Assembly (NCBI GenBank): GCA_000380225.1
Contig: KB904821.1
Coordinates: 3,517,631-3,581,630, forward strand
Length of the DNA: 64,000 nt
Direction of reading: 5' to 3'
Source: a filamentous cyanobacterium ESFC-1
Lineage (GTDB): Bacteria; Cyanobacteriota; Cyanobacteriia; Cyanobacteriales; Spirulinaceae
The notes beneath the pieces were generated by a model. The model ran no database searches. It was given only the letters and a program-made list of their open reading frames with translations, and was not told where the DNA came from. The first letter of the stretch is position 1. Each line of letters starts with the position of its first letter. The position numbers were made by a program, and so were the translations under genes. Positions 49,206-57,739 of this stretch are shown piece after piece.

Positions 49206-51332
49206 CTAAATTGCCAAAGTAAAATAAAACGTCGTGCCACAGTTCACTTGAGACTCAGCCCAAATGCGACCGTGGTGGCGTTCGATGATGCGGTGAACAA
49301 TGGCTAAACCCACGCCTGTCCCTTCAAACTCGCTTTTGGAGTGCAAGCGGCCAAAGGCACTGAATAGTTTTTCAGCGTGGTTCATGTCAAAGCCTGCGCC
49401 GTTGTCGCGCACGAAGTAAACCCGCTCGTTGTCTGGGTTTTCGTAGTAGCCAAATTCAATGGTGGTGTGGGTTTTTTTGCTGGTGTATTTCCAAGAATTG
49501 CCGATTAGGTTTTCGAGGACGATTTTGAGTAAGCCTTCATTCCCTAGGGCGATCGCGCCGTGGGTAATTTTAGATTCGATGGCACGTCCGGGCTGATTGC
49601 GCTGAAATTCGGTAAGGATATTCGAGGCGATCGCGCTCAAGTCTACATCGCTCAATTCTAAATCGCTGCGATGCACCTGAGACAGTTGCAGCAAATCCCG
49701 AATCAAGGCTTCCATGCGCTGAGATGATCTTTGGATTTGTAGCACATAATCCCGCGCAACATCATCGAAGTGTTCCCCATATTCTTCTTCGAGGGACTCC
49801 ACAAAAAAGTTAATGTGCGACAAAGGCGTTCGCAAATCGTGGGAAACGTTGCGAGAAAAGGCTTCGAGGTCTTGGTTGGCGAGTTCTAGGGCAGTAGTAC
49901 GCTGCTGTAATGAAGTATTCAACTGTTGAATTTGGAACTCAGCTTGTTTGCGTTCGGTAATGTCGCGACCGATATACACGAAGTCTCGCATATTTTCTTC
50001 AGTTTCAATCGCCGCACAAGAAAAGGAAACTGAAATAGCCTCTCCGGTTTTACGCTGACAATCTACCTCTGCTTGGGTTTGGGGTTGACCCTGCATGGCG
50101 TAGCGCAGAAACTTCTCATCGGTAATCAGATGGGAAATCGGCTGGCCGATCAGTTCGGCGGTACTGTAGCCAAATAAAGAGGCTGTGGCGGGATTAGTAG
50201 TTTTAATAATTCCGGTGGGAGTCGCGACAATCAAAGCATCTGCCATCGAAGCGATAATTTTGGCAATGTAATCTTTGGTGATAGTGAGCTTTTTGAGCAG
50301 GGTTTCGGCTTCGTTGACGCTGTGGAGCAGTTTGCGCTGAAAAATCAAGCGTTCGGTGGCATCGTTGAGCAGGATAATCAGGCGGGATTCGTTGTTGAGG
50401 GTGTGGTGAGGACGACTGACATATAAATCGAAATAGGAGGGGCGATCGCCTTCTCCTAAACGGGCAACTTCGTTAATCTCAAAACTGATCTGTTTGCCCT
50501 CTAAAATCGCCGCTAAGGTGTCTTCTACGCCAATCAGTTCGGGAAAGCCCAAACGCACATCTTGTCCTTCTACGGCGGTTTCGGGGGCATTGGCGAAGCG
50601 GTCGGCATCGCTGGAGGCTTCGAGAATCGTTAAATTGCGATCGACAATCAGATAATTTTGGCGAGCCGTGGGAGAGTTGGTACTGTCGTGACCCGGCCAA
50701 GTGTCAAGCAACAAATCGCCAATAAGTTGCTGCATAACTCCGGCGCGATCGAACATCTCATCGAGCCATTGGCTGGTTTCGGAGTCGAGTTGAACCGGAT
50801 CGGGGGGATGGGCTAAATCCGCGAGTTGTTTTTTGACTTGGACGAAGGTTTGGCGGAGATGATGGCTGGCGATGTAGGGAAACTGTTTAATGGCGGCGGC
50901 TTGGGTGTAGGGAGAATGACGCAAGAGGCGATCGCGAGGGGTTTTAGCAATAGAGGTTTGGCGCTGAGGAGCGCGTTTTTCGAGGAGAGTCAGCCGCCAG
51001 GAAAGGGTTTGAGCATCGAAGGGGGCTAAGAAAAAATCGTCAATCCCGGCGTTTAAAAGGGTTTCTAAGGCAGAGGTGCGATCGCGAGTTCCCAAAGCCA
51101 CAAACAGAGGAGGGGAAGATTGAGAATGAGAGGGCAATCGTTGATAAAATGACAAGCTTTCCGTCTCAAACGCAACTAAATTCAAAAAAATCAGATCGTA
51201 AGCTCGATTTTGATGATTTTGCTCGGCTTGAGATGGATTTGAGACAATTTCTACTTGATGACCCCGCGATCGTAGGAGCGAAGTCAATAACGACTCAGCA
51301 GTTGCTTGGTCGTCTATAATCACAACTTTCAT
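49206..51332 (-). CDS. Histidine kinase with pseudo-receiver and PAS domains
   Basis: A 708-aa soluble kinase. The N-terminal receiver-like domain (residues ~2-120) has VVIIDDQATA, but the phosphoacceptor position is Asn (YDLIFLNLVAF) and the Lys of KPF is Ala (FLAPF), so it is probably not phosphorylated. A middle region (~250-345) looks like a divergent PAS, and a clear PAS follows (ASMADALIVATPTGIIKTTN). The kinase core is SRNVSHDLRTPLSHINFFVE with ENLIGNSWKYTSK, VRDNGAGFDM and GTGVGLAIVHRII, akin to phytochrome-class kinases. ATG 51332 is chosen over an upstream in-frame codon at 51380. Confidence 0.88.
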   Translation of the reverse strand: MKVVIIDDQATAESLLTSLLRSRGHQVEIVSNPSQAEQNHQNRAYDLIFLNLVAFETESLSFYQRLPSHSQSSPPLFVALGTRDRTSALETLLNAGIDDFFLAPFDAQTLSWRLTLLEKRAPQRQTSIAKTPRDRLLRHSPYTQAAAIKQFPYIASHHLRQTFVQVKKQLADLAHPPDPVQLDSETSQWLDEMFDRAGVMQQLIGDLLLDTWPGHDSTNSPTARQNYLIVDRNLTILEASSDADRFANAPETAVEGQDVRLGFPELIGVEDTLAAILEGKQISFEINEVARLGEGDRPSYFDLYVSRPHHTLNNESRLIILLNDATERLIFQRKLLHSVNEAETLLKKLTITKDYIAKIIASMADALIVATPTGIIKTTNPATASLFGYSTAELIGQPISHLITDEKFLRYAMQGQPQTQAEVDCQRKTGEAISVSFSCAAIETEENMRDFVYIGRDITERKQAEFQIQQLNTSLQQRTTALELANQDLEAFSRNVSHDLRTPLSHINFFVESLEEEYGEHFDDVARDYVLQIQRSSQRMEALIRDLLQLSQVHRSDLELSDVDLSAIASNILTEFQRNQPGRAIESKITHGAIALGNEGLLKIVLENLIGNSWKYTSKKTHTTIEFGYYENPDNERVYFVRDNGAGFDMNHAEKLFSAFGRLHSKSEFEGTGVGLAIVHRIIERHHGRIWAESQVNCGTTFYFTLAI

Positions 51333-51438
51333 AGATTTTTTGCTCCTAGTTAGCTCGTACAAGCCAACCCTTCGATACAAAGTAATCGTTTTGGTGTGAT
51401 GCGCCCTGATATCTTCTCTATTTCCATCTTAAGGGGAA

Positions 51439-52395
51439 TTAAGTTGGGTTCAACTCTAAAAGCATGACTTCCCATACTAAACGAGGACTGGCATAACCCC
51501 GTAATGCGCTTTGCGATCGCTCTAGAATTTTGAGGACTCGTTCTGATGGACCAAACTCATGCCACTGCCAATATTGATGCTGAAGATAATCAAGTAACCA
51601 CAACTGGGTTTCGACATCCAAGGTTTTATCGATTTCTTGCGCTAGGGCTAGGCGTTGGGCAAGGTCTGGGGCGGGTTTTTCAAGGCGATCTAATAATTCC
51701 CCCGGAATGGCTTGTAACTGCTGCCAAGCTTGAATTGCCTGGCCAGGACTGCCTTGGGCGATCGCTAAAATTTTAGAATGTCGCGCCACCTCAGAATAAC
51801 TTTTTTGCTGTAACACCGTTTGTAGGTGTTCGTGACTCAAGGGGTAAAAGGGAAGCTTCTGACAACGAGAAACCAAAGTAGACAGCAAAGCTTCGGCTTT
51901 GGGAGCCAGTAAGATAATCGTTGCCCGTCCTGGTTCTTCTAAGGTTTTTAACAGGGCATTGGCCGCCGCTTCGGGCATTGCTTGGGCTTCTTCAATAATG
52001 ACAACGGCTCGCTGGGCTTCTAAAGGGGGGCGACTGAGAAAGGTGACAATTTCGCGAATTTGCTCAACGCGAATTTGCGGTTTTGCCCGTCGTTTCAAAC
52101 CCGTTTCGGCAGCTTCGGCAGCAGTCAACCGTTTACCTTGATGGAGATAAGTTGGCTCGACCTTGAGAAAATCCGGGTGATTTCCGGCAATAATCCGCTT
52201 TTTAACCTTTTCTAGAGAAAGATTAGGGTTATGCGCCGATAAGAGCCGGGCGCTAAAACATTGCGCCGCCAATTGCTTACCAATGCCTGCGACTCCCGCA
52301 AATAGGTAAGCTGGAGCAATGCGATTTTGCTGGACGGCTTGTTCGAGGAGTTCGACGGCTTGAGGTTGGCCGATTAGTTCGTCAAAGGCACTCAT
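51439..52395 (-). CDS. holB: DNA polymerase III delta' subunit
   Basis: The 318-aa delta' subunit belongs to the clamp-loader AAA+ family. It shows AYLFAGVAGIGKQLAAQCFS (degenerate Walker A), VVIIEEAQAMPEAAANALLK (Walker B region) and TLEEPGRATIILLAPKAEAL, with sensor SRC in LVSRCQKLPF. The ATPase site is degenerate as expected for delta'. An AT-poor spacer with the dispersed repeat lies just upstream of its start. Confidence 0.92.
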   Translation of the reverse strand: MSAFDELIGQPQAVELLEQAVQQNRIAPAYLFAGVAGIGKQLAAQCFSARLLSAHNPNLSLEKVKKRIIAGNHPDFLKVEPTYLHQGKRLTAAEAAETGLKRRAKPQIRVEQIREIVTFLSRPPLEAQRAVVIIEEAQAMPEAAANALLKTLEEPGRATIILLAPKAEALLSTLVSRCQKLPFYPLSHEHLQTVLQQKSYSEVARHSKILAIAQGSPGQAIQAWQQLQAIPGELLDRLEKPAPDLAQRLALAQEIDKTLDVETQLWLLDYLQHQYWQWHEFGPSERVLKILERSQSALRGYASPRLVWEVMLLELNPT

Positions 52396-52402
52396 TTTTA
52401 CA

Positions 52403-52592
52403 GTAATCAGTCTCTAAGGGGCAGCTTTGCTGTGGGCAGCTTTGCTGTAGGGGGGAGTGGGGATGCAAGCCCCTCCAAAGGGGGTCAGAAACTTTGGCCT
52501 ATAGGGTAAATTCTAAAAGAGGCTCAAAGCTATGCTGTATAAAGATTACAGCCTCAAAAAATAAATTTAAGTTTCGCGCGAGTGTCATCAGT
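52403..52592 (+). repeat. Dispersed ~180-bp repeat, copy A
   Basis: Nearly identical over ~150 bp to copy B (57747-57932): GGGGATGCAAGCCCCTCCAA, AGGGGGTCAGAAACTTTGGC, CTAAAAGAGGCTCAAAGCTA, TTACAGCCTCAAAA and AGTTTCGCGCGAGTGTCATC occur in order. Inside are the hairpins CCCCT/AGGGG and GAGGCT/AGCCTC. It begins ~8 bp before the holB start codon (on the other strand). Confidence 0.88.
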
Positions 52593-52624
52593 CATCAGTT
52601 TTTGAGGGAGTCGGCTGTGGGCGT

Positions 52625-52647
52625 GTAGGGGCGGGGTTTTCTCGTCC
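52625..52647. repeat. GTAGGGGCGGGGTTTCCCC-type palindrome, copy 4
   Basis: GTAGGGGCGGGGTTTTCTCG followed by TCC; a slightly degraded member of the family. Confidence 0.7.
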
Positions 52648-52688
52648 AAGGGGAAGTGGGAGGAGTGGGGAGATTCGGTAGTGGTTGT

Positions 52689-52711
52689 GTAGAGGCGGGG
52701 TTTCCCCGCCC
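52689..52711. repeat. GTAGGGGCGGGGTTTCCCC-type palindrome, copy 5
   Basis: GTAGAGGCGGGGTTTCCCCG followed by CCC; GGCGGGG/CCCCGCC pair over 7 bp around TTT. Confidence 0.8.
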
Positions 52712-52785
52712 AAGATGGGAAGGAGGGGGGAGAAATTATGTCAAGACCAGTTACCAATGGCCAGTTGAGGGATTTGGAGAACGAT

Positions 52786-52911
52786 ACCAATAACAAAGGA
52801 CAAAGGACAAAGAACAAAGGACAAAGAACAAAGGACAAAGGACAAAGAACAAAGGACAAAGGACAAAGAACAAAGGACAAAGGACAAAGGACAAAGGACA
52901 AAGAACCAACA
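52786..52911. repeat. GGACAAA/GAACAAA heptamer array, longest in the window
   Basis: About 17 units of 7 nt, GGACAAA alternating with GAACAAA, run to within 2 bp of the tmk stop codon. A higher-order 14/21-nt period is visible. Confidence 0.92.
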
Positions 52912-52912
52912 A

Positions 52913-53548
52913 CTATTTCAAATAAGGTTGTAGAACGGGCTTCAAAACCGAGCAAATCTGCTGATGGACTTGGCTTTCAGGGGGTTGAGCGTCAATGTGG
53001 TGAAGGCGTTGGGGATGCTGTTGAGCGAGAAATTTAAAGCCTTGACGCACTCGTTGATGAAAAGCAAGGTCGGCTTGTTCGATGCGATCGCGTTTGCCGC
53101 GATTTTGCGCCCGTAGTAGCCCGATTTCGGCGGGAACATCTAACCACAGGGTCAGGTCACTTTCTAAGCCTTGGGTGGCGATTTCGTTCAACTGAGCGAT
53201 GAGTTGCAGGTCAATCCCCCGACCGTAACCTTGATAAGCGATGGTGGAATCTGTGTAGCGATCGCACAAAACAATACAGCCTTGAGTTAATGCTGGTTTT
53301 AAGTCTTGGGTAACGTGTTGGGCGCGATCGGCAGCATATAACAATAATTCAGCGCGATCGCTCGGCGTGTGATTCCCTAACAGTAAGGTACGGATTTCTT
53401 GACCGAGGGCAGTTCCTCCCGGTTCTCTGGTTATCTTGACCGTATAGGAAACCTGAAGGCAAGATTGGAGCCAACGATAGACATTTTCGATTTGAGTGGT
53501 TTTTCCGGCTCCTTCTCCCCCCTCAAAGACAATCAATTTACCGTTCAT
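52913..53548 (-). CDS. tmk: Thymidylate kinase
   Basis: The 211-aa kinase phosphorylates dTMP to dTDP. The P-loop is VFEGGEGAGKTTQI, the DRX motif is CDRYTDSTIAYQGYGRG and the lid-like region is QNRGKRDRIEQAD. It sits upstream of holB's spacer on the same strand, as tmk-holB pairs do in many bacteria, here separated by repeats. Confidence 0.95.
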   Translation of the reverse strand: MNGKLIVFEGGEGAGKTTQIENVYRWLQSCLQVSYTVKITREPGGTALGQEIRTLLLGNHTPSDRAELLLYAADRAQHVTQDLKPALTQGCIVLCDRYTDSTIAYQGYGRGIDLQLIAQLNEIATQGLESDLTLWLDVPAEIGLLRAQNRGKRDRIEQADLAFHQRVRQGFKFLAQQHPQRLHHIDAQPPESQVHQQICSVLKPVLQPYLK

Positions 53549-53802
53549 TGGTCAGACATATTCTCCTTGACATCCAAAATTTTTTATTTTGTCCTTGCTG
53601 CCCATGAGAAAGTTCGTAAGATAGATAGAAAGCAGAAATGTTTTACTCAACTTACAATTTTCTGTAAGGTTCGAGCCAAGCGCCATAACCCGAAGTGAGG
53701 CGCAACCCAAGAGTCGGTAGTTGGTCTAACTATGCCCATAACCGTAACTCTGGTTCGATATTATAGGATAGTCTACCTAATCCATAGGGTTGATTTATTG
53801 AT

Positions 53803-54150
53803 ATGGCTCGCTATATCTGTTCATTTACAGTTGCAGTTTCTCTCGACAATCTTTTACCGTCCTTGAGCGAAGTTCTGAGGGCGTGTAACTTTGAGGTTAT
53901 TTATGATACAGGCGATTACTTGATGGGGCGTGAAGTTCCAGGTCAGGTTTCTTTCTCTAAGTTAGTCACCGCCGAAGTCTTAATTGACCGAACGACGGCG
54001 ACGACTGAGGGGGTTCGTCTCAATCTAGTCATTAAAAATGAAGAATTGCCCCTTCAGCACGATAACCACTGTCGCCAGATGTTTAACGATCTTCAACAAG
54101 CTATTGTTGATAGCGGTCAGTGGCAGTTGCTCGAAAGTGCCAGTTCATAA
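53803..54150 (+). CDS. Conserved cyanobacterial hypothetical protein (115 aa)
   Basis: A 115-aa soluble alpha/beta protein (MARYICSFTVAVSLDNLLPS, TAEVLIDRTTATTEGVRLNL, MFNDLQQAIVDSGQWQLLES). I recognise it only as a cyanobacterial family of unknown function. The ATG fits, with no clear Shine-Dalgarno. Its stop codon is the first part of a perfect 16-bp hairpin. Divergent from tmk. Confidence 0.65.
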   Translation: MARYICSFTVAVSLDNLLPSLSEVLRACNFEVIYDTGDYLMGREVPGQVSFSKLVTAEVLIDRTTATTEGVRLNLVIKNEELPLQHDNHCRQMFNDLQQAIVDSGQWQLLESASS

Positions 54151-54196
54151 GTTACGCCCGAACGCTCAGGGATGAGTGGTGTTCGGGCGTAACTTA
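54148..54196 (+). terminator. Perfect 16-bp inverted repeat starting at a stop codon
   Basis: TAAGTTACGCCCGAAC (54148-54163, including the TAA stop) pairs perfectly with GTTCGGGCGTAACTTA (54181-54196); the loop is 17 nt. There is no T-tract, so it may stabilise the mRNA 3' end rather than terminate. Confidence 0.65.
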
Positions 54197-54503
54197 GATT
54201 GAATCACTACAACGACGGTGAGATTATGGAAAATCCTAGATTTTTACTGCCGTTCTCTAAAACTTACTCAAACCTACCTAAATGCCTTGGATGTTTACTT
54301 CTTGCTTCAACCTTGTAGTGTCGGCACTATCAAGTCCACAAGCTGACACGGTAGAACTTACCGCCATTAATAGCTGCATTATCAGCGCACTATTACGCCG
54401 TGGTTTTTGGCAAAATAAGTGTTTAGATACTTACGCATATAACCATTCGCTCCACAAGAAATGAATAAGGTTGCGTAGGTTTGAAAAGATTTTGTATTAC
54501 TGT
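54197..54503. other. Convergent spacer, no gene seen
   Basis: About 307 bp. A 60-aa ORF (54282-54464) shows no family features and is not called. Nothing else is visible. Confidence 0.4.
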
Positions 54504-54959
54504 TCACACCCCTTCGGTGGGCGTATCTCCATCCTCTCCGAACATCATGGCCGGATCGATGAGGGTAATGTCGTAGGGGTCATCCGGGGGAATGGTGGGA
54601 AATACGTCTCGCTCCCGCAATTGATAAATGGCAAAAACCTGGGGGCCAAATACGACTTCATCGCCATGCTTCAAGTCGTGGCCTTCGAGTTTACGACCGT
54701 TGATCAATAATCCGTTGACACTGGTTTTACCTTGACCATCCCCATCGACAATGCGATAAAAGGAACTACCATCTTCGCGGAGTCGTCGAAAAAGCGTGGC
54801 GTGACGGCGAGACACAAATTGAGAAGAAAGACGAATATCGCTGTTTTGATCTCTACCGATGGAGTACGAGGCTTCCTTTAAAGAAATGCCTTTTCTGCCT
54901 TTATCGTCTTCGATAATTAACAAATGTTCTTGATAGGGTTGTGCTGATTTTGCAGCCAT
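54504..54959 (-). CDS. FHA-domain protein
   Basis: The 151-aa protein is one forkhead-associated domain (residues ~15-110) with flexible ends. The phosphothreonine-binding signature is intact: SIGRDQNSDIRLSSQFVSRR (G-R, S-x-x-H follows in RRHATLF) and SVNGLLINGRKL. FHA domains bind pThr peptides from Ser/Thr kinases. The ends lack other domains. ATG 54959 is chosen over 54977. A 425-bp spacer with an IS relic lies upstream. Confidence 0.9.
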   Translation of the reverse strand: MAAKSAQPYQEHLLIIEDDKGRKGISLKEASYSIGRDQNSDIRLSSQFVSRRHATLFRRLREDGSSFYRIVDGDGQGKTSVNGLLINGRKLEGHDLKHGDEVVFGPQVFAIYQLRERDVFPTIPPDDPYDITLIDPAMMFGEDGDTPTEGV

Positions 54960-55384
54960 TGGCGATCGCGTGTGCAATAAACTTACCTAAGCTTAAATCA
55001 AAAATAGAAACTGTCAATCTTTAGATTCTAACCTGATTTCACTCAAGTTAAAGTTCCTTATGAGTTGAGTTTAATCTTAGGCTATCTTTATTTTACCAAG
55101 AGTTTTGGGTCTAAAGCCCCGTCCTGTCTTGCCGAGCTACCAGGTGCTACTCGCGCGTTCCCTTGCGCCTTACGGCGGCGCGGGGTCGCTCGTCTTACGG
55201 CGGCGCGGGGTCTCGGCGCTTAAGGACGGCTTTGTGCTAAACTGTCAACTAAGTACGGTCGGGCAGATCGGAACAATGCTCGTCGAGGGTAAAGAGATCG
55301 GGGCTAATACTTCGGTATCAGCGCTTACTCTCCCAATGAAGCGAGAATCCCCGCTCCTTAAGGACGGGGAGTTGTCAATCCTCT
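54960..55384. other. Spacer carrying an IS200/IS605-type relic
   Basis: The left ~140 bp hold the FHA gene promoter. The remainder (55098-55382) is the transposon relic described separately. Confidence 0.55.
55098..55382 (+). mobile_element. Decayed IS200/IS605 (tnpB) 3' end or small derivative
   Basis: The right end has a typical IS605-family RE: GAATCCCCGCTCCTTAAGGA then CGGGGAGTTGTCAA, an inverted repeat in which CCCCGCTCCTTAAGGACGGG folds. An in-frame stretch reads VEGKEIGANTSV then LPMKRESPLLKDGEL, resembling the C-terminus of a cyanobacterial TnpB. The left end (GCCCCGTCCT, near 55116-55125) is complementary to AGGACGGGG at the right end. A direct repeat CTTACGGCGGCGCGGGGTC occurs twice inside (55171-55213). 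No complete tnpB remains. It abuts the ctaA stop codon. Confidence 0.6.
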
Positions 55385-57739
55385 TTAAGACTGGGGCAAA
55401 GACGGTTGAAATTGTCGCCGCAATAATAAGGAATTGGTGACCACCATCACCGAACTAAAAGCCATAAAAGCTCCGGCGATCGCGGGACTCAAAACCACGC
55501 CAAACTGCGGTAACAATAAGCCTGCGGCGATAGGAACCGCGATCGCGTTGTACCCCAAAGCCCAAAAGAGATTTTGGCGAATTTTATTAAAGGTAGCTTG
55601 GCTCAAACGCAACGCTTCAACGACTTTGAGCAGGGAGGTGGGTTCGCGATGATTTCCCCCCATCAAGACAATTCCCGCCGCTTCCATGGCGATATCAGTA
55701 CCATCGTGAACGGAAATGCCGATATGGGCTTGGGCTAAGGCAGGAGCATCGTTAACACCATCGCCAATCATGCCGACTTGTTGCTGTTGCTGTAAATCCT
55801 GGATGACCTCTACTTTGCGGTCGGGGCGTACTTCAGCCCAAACGCGCTCGATGCCGAGTTGAGATGCGATCGCGTTAGCCACGGACAAGCGATCCCCGGT
55901 GAGTAACATCACTTCTAAGCCCATTTTTTGGAGTTGCGTCACGGTGGTTTTGGCATCAGGGCGTAATTGATCTTCTAGGGCGATCGCCCCGGCAAATTTC
56001 CCTTCAACAGCCACATACACTATGGTTTGATGACCTTCTATTTTTGGAGTCAACGATTCTAAGACTTCAGGGGCAATGCCTTGTTGAACTAACCAAGCTT
56101 GATTACCAACCCATACAGGCTTTTGATTGACTTGGGCGCTAATTCCCAAGCCCAACTGCGTCTCAAAATCTGTGGCTGCGAGTAAGGGCAACTCCCGGTC
56201 TTTTAAGCTGTTGAGCATGGCTTTGGCCAGGGGATGATTTGTGCCGCTTTCGGCAGATGCGGCGTATTGCAGCAGGGTGTCGGCAGTGTAAGACTCTGCG
56301 GCAAAACAGCGAGTGACCTGCATTTGTCCGAGGGTGAGGGTTCCGGTTTTGTCGAAAACAATGGCCTCAAGGTCGCGGACTTGTTCTAAGATATCGCCGC
56401 CTTTGATTAATATGCCTCGTTCTGCCCCTAAGCTAGTTCCCACTAAAATCGCGGTGGGCGTGGCTAAACCGAGGGCGCAGGGACAAGCTACCACCAACAC
56501 GGCGATCGCGAGTTTTAGGCTTAATAAAATGCCGGAGGTTGAACCTGTTGTCATGCCCTCCATCGGGGTTGGAGTCAGGACGTGCGGCCAAATCTCGATG
56601 CCGAGAAAGTACCAAAATAAAAAGGTCAAAGTCGCGATCGCCATCACGCCGTAAGCGAAAAATCCTGCCACGGTATCGGCTAATTGTTGGACGGGGGCTT
56701 TGCGGGTTTGGGCTTCTTCGACTAAAGCAATGGCTCGGGCTAGGGTGGTACTCCCACCAGAGCGTTGAATGCGAATCGCGATCGCGCCCCCTTGATTCAA
56801 GGTTCCGGCGGCTACGGTATCCCCCTTTTGTTTGAAAACGGGCATTGATTCCCCGGTCAACATTGATTCATCAATAGAGGTTTCCCCGGAGACAATTTCG
56901 CCATCGATGGGAAGGCGCTCTCCGGGTAGGACTTGCGCCCATTCCCCCGAACGTGCCTGACTGACGGGGATTTCGATGCCTGCTTCGGCGTGGCGATCGC
57001 CTGAACCAATCAAGCGGACGGTGGTGGGTTGCAGGGCGAATAACTTTTTTAAGGCTCCGGTGGCTTGGTGTCTGGCTCGTTTTTCCAGGGTGCGTCCAAG
57101 CAGGATAAAACCGAGTAACATCACGGGTTCATCAAAAAAGCATTCCCAGCCTAACTGCGGCCACAACAAGGCAATACAACTGGCAATATAGGCGCTGGTG
57201 GTTCCCAAGCCAACCAGGGTGTTCATGTTGGGCATTCCGTAGCGCAATCCCCTGGCCCCATCGATGATGATTTCTCGTCCGGGGAGTAGGAGGGCAAGGG
57301 TGGCTAATCCCCAATGAAACCAAATATTACTCACAATCGGAATCGCGGGGCCGCCCCAATGTTGCCAATGACCTAGCGCCGAAAATAGCAATAAAATGGT
57401 CGCGATCGCGAGTTGGGTTTGCGCCGCTTTTTGTTCGGAGTCGTCTTCTTCTAGACTTTGGGCGGTGGTGGCGGTTTCTGGGTTGCGGAGTTGACTGGGA
57501 AAGCCGCGATCGCTCAGGGTTTGAGCGAGGGTTTCTGGCTTTACTTTTTCGGCTTCGTACTGCACCACGGCAACTTCGGTGATCAGGTTGACGCGGGCTG
57601 AGACGACACCGGAATTTTGCAACAGTTGACGCTCAACAGATTTGACGCATCCGGCACATTTCATGCCTTTAACATCAAAGGCGATGGTTTCGAGGTCGTT
57701 CTCGATTTGGGGGGCTTGGGGTTTTTGGGAAAGCTGCAT
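55385..57739 (-). CDS. ctaA: Copper-transporting P1B-type ATPase, CtaA-like
   Basis: The 784-aa ATPase pumps Cu+ across a membrane. The N-terminal heavy-metal-associated domain has GMKCAGCVKSVER; the membrane part has the CPC motif ACPCALGLATPTAILVG; the phosphorylation site is FDKTGTLTLG; and VNDAPALAQAHIG is the P-type hinge. Two such ATPases occur in cyanobacteria: CtaA (import side) and PacS (thylakoid). GMKCAGC and the ~790-aa length favour CtaA; PacS is not excluded. ATG 57739 is chosen over a codon at 57757. Downstream abuts an IS relic, and the dispersed repeat B lies upstream. Confidence 0.9.
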   Translation of the reverse strand: MQLSQKPQAPQIENDLETIAFDVKGMKCAGCVKSVERQLLQNSGVVSARVNLITEVAVVQYEAEKVKPETLAQTLSDRGFPSQLRNPETATTAQSLEEDDSEQKAAQTQLAIATILLLFSALGHWQHWGGPAIPIVSNIWFHWGLATLALLLPGREIIIDGARGLRYGMPNMNTLVGLGTTSAYIASCIALLWPQLGWECFFDEPVMLLGFILLGRTLEKRARHQATGALKKLFALQPTTVRLIGSGDRHAEAGIEIPVSQARSGEWAQVLPGERLPIDGEIVSGETSIDESMLTGESMPVFKQKGDTVAAGTLNQGGAIAIRIQRSGGSTTLARAIALVEEAQTRKAPVQQLADTVAGFFAYGVMAIATLTFLFWYFLGIEIWPHVLTPTPMEGMTTGSTSGILLSLKLAIAVLVVACPCALGLATPTAILVGTSLGAERGILIKGGDILEQVRDLEAIVFDKTGTLTLGQMQVTRCFAAESYTADTLLQYAASAESGTNHPLAKAMLNSLKDRELPLLAATDFETQLGLGISAQVNQKPVWVGNQAWLVQQGIAPEVLESLTPKIEGHQTIVYVAVEGKFAGAIALEDQLRPDAKTTVTQLQKMGLEVMLLTGDRLSVANAIASQLGIERVWAEVRPDRKVEVIQDLQQQQQVGMIGDGVNDAPALAQAHIGISVHDGTDIAMEAAGIVLMGGNHREPTSLLKVVEALRLSQATFNKIRQNLFWALGYNAIAVPIAAGLLLPQFGVVLSPAIAGAFMAFSSVMVVTNSLLLRRQFQPSLPQS

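Larger units (their letters stand above)
52396..52912. other. Repeat-rich spacer between holB and tmk
   Basis: The 517-bp spacer is almost entirely repeats: dispersed repeat copy A, two GTAGGGG-type palindromes and the longest heptamer array in the window. An apparent ORF (52554-52955) is only a translation of the heptamers. Confidence 0.8.

Noticed and set aside
52554-52955. 133-aa minus-strand reading frame with repeated LSFVLCP units
   Set aside because: It is the translation of the GGACAAA/GAACAAA array and of repeat copy A; open in several frames because the unit lacks stops.
54282-54464. 60-aa frame between the 115-aa gene and the FHA gene
   Set aside because: No conserved features, poor start context, follows no operon pattern.
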